Assembly: GCA_002118135.1 (NCBI GenBank)
Contig: BDIU01000555.1
Span: forward strand, 1 to 64,000
Direction of reading: 5' to 3'
Source of the DNA: Trebouxia sp. TZW2008
Lineage: Eukaryota > Chlorophyta > Trebouxiophyceae > Trebouxiales > Trebouxiaceae
DNA length: 64,000 nucleotides
In this document: piece by piece, positions 45,701-54,300 of the stretch
Numbering within the stretch: position 1 is the first letter of the stretch
Layout: each line of letters starts with the position of its first letter
Position numbers and translations under genes: made by a program
Notes under the pieces: generated by a model
What the model saw: only the letters and a program-made list of their open reading frames with translations
What the model was told of the DNA's origin: nothing
Databases searched by the model: none

Positions 45701-47899
45701 TTTTCCTGGAGAAGTGTTTCCAGGCAAAGCCAAATATATTTGCGGCAGCTGAATGCATGCTTTACTTCAGAGCTTGATCAAGCATGTGCAATGTAGAATT
45801 CTAGGCTTAATCAGGACCTGGTGCAAAGTGTGTTGAACAAGAGCAAGGCATGACATCGCCAGATCAATCGGAATGTGCTGACCTCCTGGCGAAGCGCCTT
45901 GACTTGGGTGTAGGTCCTGGCAAGCACTCCTCGCAAGTCTTGCACCACACTGGCTGCCTGGAAGAAGTTCTCAGAGCGGGCTGCAATGTCACGAAGCAGA
46001 TGTGTCTCCACAACATCCTGCAGATACAGCATGTCACTTGCACATATATTGTGGGACTCTGGCTGTTTGACAGAGCGTAGCAGCAGATGGTTGCAATGCC
46101 ATTGGACACAATGATCCTTCTTTGCTTGATCCAAAGATTGACGCTTTGCAGCGACAGCTGAAGCAGATGGCCTAAGAACTGGTGTGCACATTTGCTGCAG
46201 GAGTCTGCCTTTTTGACATACTTTGTCAGCATATGGTTGCAATGCCATCAGAAACAGTATTTGTTGCTTGGTTCAAAGCTGGTTTTGCATCAACAGTCAT
46301 ACCAGACAGCCCAAGAACTGGTTTGCACATTTACTGCGGGACTCTGTCGTTTTGACATAGTTTGTGAGCATATGGTTGCAATGCCATCAAAAACATCATT
46401 TGTTGCTTGGTCCAAAGCTGGTTTTGCATCAACAGTCATACCAGACAGCCCAAGAACTGGTGTGCACAATCAGTGTGGGACTCTGTCTTTCTCACAGAAA
46501 GAATGAGCAGATGGTTGCACTGCCACCAGACACAGCAACTGTTGCTTGGTGTAAAGGTTGAGGCTTTGCAGCAACAGTCCTACCAAGTAGCCTGAGAGCT
46601 GGTCCATGGCTTCCTGTCTGTCTTCTTCTGTATCACTGGGGCACACTTCACGCCATGTCTCAGGCCTGCAATTGAACGCGCTTTTGTTTGGTCTTGTACT
46701 GGACTCACACAACACATTTGACTTCAGTATAAAAGCCTAGCACAGGCTGCGCTGACATCAGCATGCCCCCCTGTCTAGTGGAAGCACTGTGCTATCTGAC
46801 TTGTTTGGCTGCACGACAAAGTTGGAGTGTTTGCCAAATCTGCCGATGAGCACACGTGTTTCACTTTGTTCATTCTAAACGTGTTGCAGACAGACTGGTA
46901 CATGTACTGGAGCAACCAGCTGTCTCCAACCACTTTGGCCTGTGCTATCCTAACACGTATTTGTCTTCCAGTACGTGCTGTTTTCACTGTCATCAACCAA
47001 AAAATGAGCAAGTCCACGCCTTGCTCATCAATCGCATGATGCACTGTAGCTCTGCAGGAAGCATATAGTACCATTCCTTAGAGTGCTTTCAGCTCTGACA
47101 TGCAGAGGTACGCTTGAACATGATGTGGTCCCCATTGTTATTACCTGGACAGAGAGAACTCCTCAGTGAAGTATTGAGTTGGCACTTGACGCATAGACTG
47201 TGCTAGCCCATCACCTTGGCTTGGGAGCATGTCACCTGATAACAACACCAGCTGAAGTTTGGACTGTTGTGCTTGAATCTCATCAGCAGAAGCATTGGTG
47301 ATTCCACCAACAAAGGTCAGTATGCCATCCAAATTGTGATACAGAAGACGAAAGACTGAAAAGACAAGACTGGTGCATTGTTCGTATCATTAACAGCTGG
47401 TGACAGGGCCTGATGGAGCTCTTGTCACCATCTGTATATCAATTATATATGATGCTCTGAGCATGTGCAGGCAAGGCACTTTTATGCATGCGTTTTACAA
47501 TGCTGTACCTTGAGTAGGATCTGCTGCTGTGTGTATCTGCTCATCCTCTGCAAGGCTCCTGAGGTTGGCTTCGAACTTGTTGTAATTGTCAGCCATGACT
47601 CGCATGTACCGCCTGAAGTCTTGCAAAGTAACTTCGTATACCAGGCCATGTGACGGGGGCGGAGGAGTGGTGAAGGAATCTGAGTTGCCCCCAAAAGGCC
47701 AGCACCATGCTGGGCTGAGATGTGATTGCACTGTTGGGTCATTGATGACTGGTACAAGGCCCTGTGCAAGACTGTACAAGGCTGCATCTCTGCTGCTAAT
47801 GCTTGGGACCCTTGTGCCGAATGAGCTGAACCCGCTGCGGGGCGTCTCAGAGGGGTGACTGCTGCCCACTGAAAGGGCACTGTCCGCCCTTTTCAGCAT
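36715..47899 (-). CDS. VPS54: VPS54, subunit of the GARP tethering complex
   Basis: VPS54 acts with VPS51, VPS52 and VPS53 in tethering endosome-derived vesicles at the trans-Golgi network. Minus-strand exons include 47899-47509, 47355-47145, 46665-46584, 46017-45883, 45632-45534, 45131-45036, 44638-44436, 43841-43658, 42822-42741, 42103-42019, 41431-41208, 40882-40698, 40154-40006, 39716-39454, 39207-38995, about 38617-38363, 38102-37995 and 37713-36715. N-terminal part: VTLQDFRRYMRVMADNYNKF, TEEFSLSR, DVVETHLLRDIAARSENFFQ, LQRRRNNLKNLQHKLQ, VKQSQEALGLLLPQGDYAGALD. C-terminal Vps54 domain: TALLLLRMLQSYMTFQETVP, RAVDLLK, FNSRMCQLVLGAGAMQVSGL and EEIHSKLVAIMRER. The tail of about 330 residues is Ser/Gln/Thr-rich with three and a half copies of a 20-residue repeat and is longer than usual. 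The exon ending 39454 uses a GC donor. The join around 38617 is unclear. Many introns carry copies of neighbouring exon edges. Confidence 0.9.
37021..37255 (-). repeat. 60-base coding repeat in the VPS54 C-terminal tail
   Basis: Three and a half in-frame copies encode a 20-residue unit of the form AQSEL(T)(D/N)R-(H/Q)-(A/V/I)ASQQQ. The copies differ by several residues, so the array is not recent. Confidence 0.85.
40006..40375 (-). repeat. VPS54 exon 40154-40006 and an upstream degenerate copy
   Basis: The block 40027-40165 recurs at about 40230-40370: TTGCTAGGGGA-ATTGG, TTTCAGCCTT, CAAGCTG-TGGCTGTCATGCG, and GCACAGCAGCCCAAGACTCC (20 bases identical), ending in CTGCAAG, the acceptor read on the minus strand. 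The unit is about 205 bases. Confidence 0.8.
40495..40585 (+). repeat. Short tandem array in a VPS54 intron
   Basis: Six imperfect units of about 14 bases, built on CTGGTGAAGGTCA / CTGGTGAAAAACA. Confidence 0.7.
41345..41775 (-). repeat. Three copies of the acceptor edge of VPS54 exon 41431-41208
   Basis: The exon start (peptide AVSAEGFLWLLASVLCVSQA) is present at 41350-41431. It recurs almost unchanged at 41545-41625 (same 20 residues, with the CTGCAG acceptor). A drifted copy lies at about 41700-41775 (AVSAEGVLRMLTSALCMSHA). Periods are about 195 and 150 bases. Confidence 0.88.
43070..43760 (-). repeat. Array of copies of the donor edge of VPS54 exon 43841-43658
   Basis: The exon end codes for AEADEMAQLVTPLVLG and is followed by a donor at 43657. 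Copies with CACAAGTGG(C/T)GTG and ATC-CATCAGCTT-A, each followed on the minus strand by GTGAGC or GTCTGC, lie near 43070-43150, 43235-43370, 43403-43535 and 43563-43590. The period is about 160 bases. One copy still reads KADDMAQLVTPLVLG. Confidence 0.85.
44300..44490 (-). repeat. Duplicated donor edge of VPS54 exon 44638-44436
   Basis: The segment 44425-44490 (ACCCTGAAGCTGCAATCTCC, TGATTCTGCA, GCAGCCAGGAGGGGGTCCTG) recurs at 44308-44368 (ACCCTGAAGCTAGAATCTCC, GCAGCCATGAGGGGGTCCTG). The unit is about 120 bases. Confidence 0.85.
45105..45225 (-). repeat. Duplicated acceptor edge of VPS54 exon 45131-45036
   Basis: CTGTGACTGCTTCACATGCT-CCACAACCTGCAAGAAGCA at 45107-45145 recurs as CTGTGACTGCACCATATGCT-CCACAACCTGCAAAGTGCA at 45181-45219. 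The unit is about 74 bases; CTGCAA is the acceptor on the minus strand. Confidence 0.85.
46040..46600 (-). repeat. About 140-base tandem array ending in the donor edge of VPS54 exon 46665-46584
   Basis: Four units, with AAGAACTGG-type marks at 46174, 46313 and 46453 and GAGAGCTGG at 46594. Each has ATGGTTGCAATGCCATCA-AAA-CA, TTTGTTGCTTGGT-CAAAG and a GCAACAGTC-TACCA donor string. The rightmost unit contains the true exon end; the two middle units are the most alike. Confidence 0.88.
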
Positions 47900-48368
47900 G
47901 TTGTGCCCTAGCGCACCCGCGACAGGTCGTGCAAAGCGTAGCTAAAAAAGGAAGCTGGCTTAGAAAGGGTACGCGACCGTTCGCCTGTGCTGTTACGGTG
48001 TCCGTTCATGAGCAGGAAAGGCTGCGCAGTGAGCTTGCCTGCCGAGGGCCCTGCTGTCGGCACTGCACATAGGGATCAGTCCACGAACGCACACGCTTAG
48101 CCTTTTCGCATCGAAGCGGCAAGGATGCATTTGGTCGGGCTTACTTGCCAGATTGCAAAAGGAACCATGCGCACTCGTCGAGTCGCGTCGTCTGCGCGCG
48201 ATTGCTACGACCTGAGCTATGCTGTCGGGTTGAACGGGAACATAGGGTGACTAATGTCCGCTGCCCTCACGAAACGCCTTTTCGAAGGGCGCAATCGACA
48301 TGCCATGACCTGCATGCTACGATGCGCTAAGCTTGCAGCTGATGCAAGTCAATAGTCCGTGAGGCAAT
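47900..48368. promoter_or_regulatory. Divergent region between VPS54 and LeuRS
   Basis: About 470 bases between start codons pointing apart; it should hold both promoters. It is more GC-rich than the intron sequence around it, with many CG dinucleotides (for example 48166-48260). No named box recognised. Confidence 0.4.
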
Positions 48369-51300
48369 ATGTCGTTCGCTGCACAGGGGTTGAGCGCTCT
48401 TCAAGAGGGCTCCACCAGAAGAGCGATGTCGCCATTCGCTGTGTTCAACTCCCTTCAGCATGCGTGCAGCACACACTCTCGCTCAGCTGTCGGGTGCTGC
48501 AGACGCCAGCTGCGCCAGACTCAACTGCACAGCTCATTTCGGCATGAGAGACAAAAGGCCTCCCTACACGCAGCGAATAAAGCCCCATGGTTGCGACATG
48601 CTCACACCACCTGTCGAGCGCAAGCCGTAGTCGCAGATCCAGCAGTGACTGGAAAGCCACAGCAAGAAGCATCACCGCAACCTGCGTCGAGCAATGGGAC
48701 ACCAAAGTCGTCAGCGTATCCTTTCAGTGACATTGAAGCCAAATGGCAAGGCTACTGGTCCACAAACAAGACCTTCAGAACCCCAGACATTGCAAACCTA
48801 GACAAGTCAAAACCCAAGTTCTATGCTCTTGACATGTTTCCATACCCAAGGTGGATCTGCTTTGTCTTCCTGTAACCTTTACCACGCATACTGCTAGACA
48901 CACATGTCTTGATTTCAAACTCAGCTGGTCAAGGCAGGAAGCTTTGTTATGCAGTGGCTCTGGATTACATGTTGGGCATCCAGAGGGCTACACAGCAACA
49001 GACATCATGGCAAGATACAAACGCATGACTGGACACAATGTGCTGCATCCAATGGGGTGGGATGCCTTTGGCCTGCCAGCAGAAACATACGCCATTCAGA
49101 CAGGCACACATCCCGCTGACACCACTGCACAGAACATCAACAGGTTCAGGCAGCAGCTGCAAGCTTTGGGCTTCTCATATGATTGGGACAGAGAAATTGC
49201 TACTACAGACCCAGACTTCTACAAGTGAGCATCACCAAGCAGTTCATGCATGCAATTGCGGTGCATCAATCAAAATTTGAGTACAGACTCCACACACCTC
49301 ACCACTTTGCAGCAGTGTACATACTGCATCATACAGCAAGCATCGTTGGTGATGTCATGTCATGTCAGATGTGACGACTATCGTAAATGTAGCATTCGGT
49401 CAGCAATCGCATGCTTGATTCTTGCATAACATCAAGAGGGCTGCATGCTCTTGTTGTAGTATGCAGCGTGATGATGCCTAAGGGACCTGTGTCAAATGCC
49501 TGTGCAGCGGTTCACCTTGCATACGTCTGACAGCAACAAGTCAGCTTCACTTGTCCACACACTTGACTTGAACTTGTACCACACACACCTAACACACATG
49601 GTAGATTGTGCAGTTGTTGATTTTTATCATCAACCTTTGCCAAATGATGCTCAGGTGGACACAGTGGATCTTCATCCAGCTGTTTAACAAAGGCCTGGCA
49701 TACCAAGCAGAGGTGCCAGTGAATTGGTGTCCAGCCCTGGGCACTGTGCTGGCCAATGAGGAAATCATTGATGGCAAGTCTGAGAGAGGCGATCATCCTG
49801 TTGAGCGCATGCCCTTGAAACAGGTACAGCATCAGAAGCTAAAGCCACTACAGCCCTTGCAGAAAGAGCCTCGAATTTTACATGTAATGATGGCGAGCAT
49901 GAGGCCGGTCAATACATCCACCCATTCGCCTGTCAGTGCTTGCTGCCTTTTTGAAGAATTCATTCACTCTTTGTCCGCTGTTCCCTCCTGTTAGCACATC
50001 ACTTGCATTTGCCCCTGTTTCCTCTTGCCTTGTTTGTTGTGATGTTGCATGCTGCCAAGGCTTGATAGATGACTCGTCTGCGTGGTGATTGCAGTGGATG
50101 TTGAAGATCACACAATATGCGGATAGGTTGCTGACAGACCTTGATGATCTGGACTGGTCAGATAGCATCAAGGACATGCAGCGCAACTGGATTGGCCAAT
50201 CGCAGGTTAGTAAGTACAGCTGTATGTGCATGCAAGGCACTCCATGCTCTATTCACCATGTCCTCGCTCACAACTCTGAGCGCTGTAGTTTCTCAATGTG
50301 ACAGCATGCTGGTACCTCTATGCACAGACAGCTAAATATGAAACGCCACGTCATCAACAGCTTGCCTGGTGTTGAACTGCAGGCATTTGCTTACAGTCCA
50401 TGCAGCTCATTCCTGCCCAATATGTTGTGCAACACCTTCTGTCCTGGGGTTTGACAGAAAAAGAGCATGCGAACACCCTCTTCCACACCATGACACGCTG
50501 TTACACAATGCGACACGCTGTTACACAATGTGACACACTGAGACACTATGTGCATGCTCTCAACACTGCTGGCATACAGGGTGCTGAGGTGTCATTCAGA
50601 ATACAAGGCGGCGAAGGGGCAAGTGTACAGCCAGATGCACAGCTGAAAGTGTACACAACAAGGCCTGACACCTTGTTTGGTGTGAGCTACATGGTGGTCG
50701 CTCCTGAGCATGCACTGCTGTCTCAACTGACAACCTCAGATCAGAAGGCGCAAGTGGACGCCTATGTGCAAGCTGCTGCTGGCAAGTCAGACCTGGAAAG
50801 GACTGAACTCCAGAAGAGCAAAACAGGCGTCTTCACAGGTGAGCTTGCTTCAGTCAAATCAGGTGGAAAGCTTGGATCTGTCAGGCCAACCAGGCTTGGG
50901 GCATGCCACGCACTTCTGCCACTGATGTATTTAGCACATGCCAGGCGTTCTTCTGCCTGCAAGATGATACTACCAGCCTACTTCTCCAAGCAAACAGTGA
51001 ACAAGCAGTGCCTCACAACAAAGCTCCACTCAAGTCCTTGTTGTGTGTCACTGTAACCCCATGTTGCTGCATAGACGCAAACGAACGCCTGAAGGCTGGA
51101 ACACACTTCTGTCTGCTCTGCATCAGCATGATTGCCTTAATTGCAGTGTTGTGCATGCAGGCAGCTATGCAGTGAACCCAGTGAACAGGGACGCAGTGCC
51201 AGTGTGGGTGGCTGACTATGTGCTGGGTGGCTATGGCAGTGGAGCCATCATGGCTGTACCGGCCCATGACACCCGAGACTATGCCTTCGCCCAGGAGTTT

Positions 51301-54300
51301 GACCTGCCTGTGCTCCCAGTAGTACAAAACCCAGAGGGGCAAGAGCTGCCTTACACAGGTCAGCCTGCCCTGCATCAAACTGTTGGCCCCATCAAAGCAG
51401 CAGATGCATGCCCATGGCACCTGTGACAATGCCTTTGCCCAGCAGTTTGACCTGCCTGTGCGCAAGGTGGTGGACACACCTGAAGAACAAGAGCTGCTTT
51501 ACACAGGTCAGCCTGAACTGCATCAATGTAAGGCATGTTGTGCGTGTGCATTGTTGCCATTTGTTTTTGTGCCCAGATTGGTGTTGCCTGGTGTTCATCC
51601 TTTGCATCAATCTCGGGCCTTCAGGCATGCTGTGAGGACAGCTGCATGTTGACAGCTTGGGTGTGTTTTGTCGCATGTGGATGTGGGTTGTAAGGAAGGC
51701 ATTGCTGCAATGCATCACATCATTGGAACCATCAAAACAGCCGGCGCAGCTTGCCTTTGCATCCTCCATCTCTCCATGCTGTATGTGAGACTGTACCTAC
51801 CTGTATCCCTGCACTGCTATGCCCACTCGCAGATGTTGCCCACATGGTCCTGTAAATGTCAGAATTGTAGTCAAATTGTCTGTGCCTCGTCAGATGTCTG
51901 GCACAGCGCAATGCGTCGTGCTGAAAAGCGTCATGCTCAGCTTGCAAATAGACTTGTCTCACCCACGCTATCTACATCTCTGCAGGTTGCGCTTGCTCCT
52001 ATTACTAAGCATGCTGCTGCTTGCGCAGGTGACGGCGTAGCAGTCAATTCAAGTAGTCAGTCTGGCAACATTAGTCTAGATGGGCTGTCTCAGCAGGAAG
52101 CGCAGCAGCGCATGCTGACATGGCTGCAGAAAACAGGGCATGGACAGAGCCAGACAAACTACAAGCTGAGGGATTGGCTGTTTGCACGGCAGCGGTATTG
52201 GGGAGAGCCTTTCCCCATCATCTTCCCTGAAGGCTCACAGGTGTGCGTGCAATGTGCTGCTCTGCCAGCCAATCATTAATGCCTTGCCTGATTGCATAAT
52301 CAGCAGTGGCTGTCCTGAAGATGAGCAAGGTCCAGACATGAACTTATGGTGCAAGGCGCCCTTGCATATTGATATGCAGCGCCCAATAGCTGCGCCTGGG
52401 CAATCAAGCAGCACTCAGCAATGGCAAGTAAAGAGTGCATGTCATCAAGCTGTTTCAACCATTTTGCATGCCTGGCACTGAACTGCTTGAGGCATACGTG
52501 GAGGGGTCGGGTCCATATGTGGAGTTATTGGGCTTTCTGTATCCAAAAAAATTCTCAGTGAATTGTTGATGTCATGCAACACCTCCTTTGCTTGCTCACA
52601 TCTGCTACCACAACACCTTTGCCATATCTCCCCTCAGCAAATGCTGATCTGGTCTGCCGTACTGCCCCTGCCATTATTGCATTTTGTTTTGGTGTGACGT
52701 GCTTTGTGTACAGGAGGCCAAGGCTATAGGGGAGGATGAGCTCCCTTTGACGCTGCCGCCAACACAGGACTTCAAGCCCAGTGGGCGTCCCGAGTCACCT
52801 TTAGCCAAAGTGACAGACTGGGTGCACACCACAGATTCGACCACAGGTGCAGACCCCCTCACCTCCGCTGAGACACCTTGGAATTTGCTCATGCAGCATA
52901 TGCGATTGCAGTGGAATTCAATCGATGTGCCTGTGCAGTGCTTCTCTTATAGGTCAACTGTACTAGTCACCAAGCAGAACATCCTGAAATAAACTGTCTT
53001 CAATCAAGAGAGTCACTGCAGTCAGAATGCATTGATGGATTCTCATCTGCATTGTCCTTAACGTACGCAGCATGATGTTACCACAATGCATCAAACAAGA
53101 AACAAGAAAGGTCACAGTCTGAGGTAGGAGCTCAAATGTGACTCACTGTAGTTTCTGGATTGCAAGCACAGGTAAAAGTGTCTAGCAACTACACGCATTA
53201 TCTGCTGCATAGGCAAGCCAGCTGTGAGGGAGACATGCACTATGCCCCAGTGGGCGGGCTCCTGCTGGTACTACCTGCGCTTCATTGACCCTACAAACTC
53301 CGATCGGATGCTGGATGCCGAGGCAGAGAAGTACTGGATGCCTGTGGACCTGTATGTGGGCGGCGCTGAGCACGCTGTGCTGCACCTGCTATATGCCAGG
53401 TTCTGGCACAAGGTGAGCTTTGTTACTCCTTTTGGAGTTCTATCCAATTTGACAATTTGAGCTTATTGAGGCCTTGTCTGGTGTCAATATTTGCCTGCTG
53501 CAATTTATGCAAGATGTCTGCCTGCATGTGTTGCAGGCAGACCAGCGAGAAGTTACAGCTAGAAAGGCTTGTGGTCTCACCCACCTCTGCATCTGCATCT
53601 GTTAAGCTTGCTTGCATATCACATTGCCACTGCAAGCCTTGCAAACTGAACAGCACAATAGATGCAGCCTGGTCAAGGTGGCATCTGCACATGACTAGCT
53701 TGACAGTGCAGCATCTGTTCTGGCATCCTGCTTCATGTGCCTGCAGGTGCTTTACGACCTTGGCATGGTCTCACACAAAGAGCCTTTCCAACAGCTGGTC
53801 AGTCAGGGCATGATTCTGGGTGAGATTGAGTATGTAGCCATGCAGCAGCCCGATGGCAGTTTTGCAACAGACAGTCAGTTGCCTGGCACACCAGTCAGGT
53901 AAGCGTCATGTCAACTGCCCTGTGGTCACACAGAATTTGGCACCCCTACCTTTGACTGGCCATTGTTACGCTAAGCCTGTTAGTCAAGTCATACACGTCA
54001 TTGCCTCATCACAAACAGTCACTCGCCTGGCACGCTTGTCAGTCAAGCATGGTATCTGCAAGGCCATGATCACACATGACTGGCATGCCTGCCTGAAGTA
54101 CACCGCTTGTACATCATGCCTTTCAGTCAGACTGAGTGCTTTAAACCAGTGTAAGAAAGGGGCTAAGTGTCAGCGAGCACCAATGATAGGCTGTAAACCC
54201 GTTATGTTGTGAGTCGCGAAATCCCCGACTGTGACAATATGCATAGGCCTTGCCCCCGAGTCTCATCTGCGAATGCTAGATCTTGAGGCCTGCAAAATGC

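Noticed and set aside
46040..46600. CRISPR-like regular array
   Set aside because: Units are contiguous and degenerate with no spacer structure, in a eukaryotic intron, and include an exon edge.
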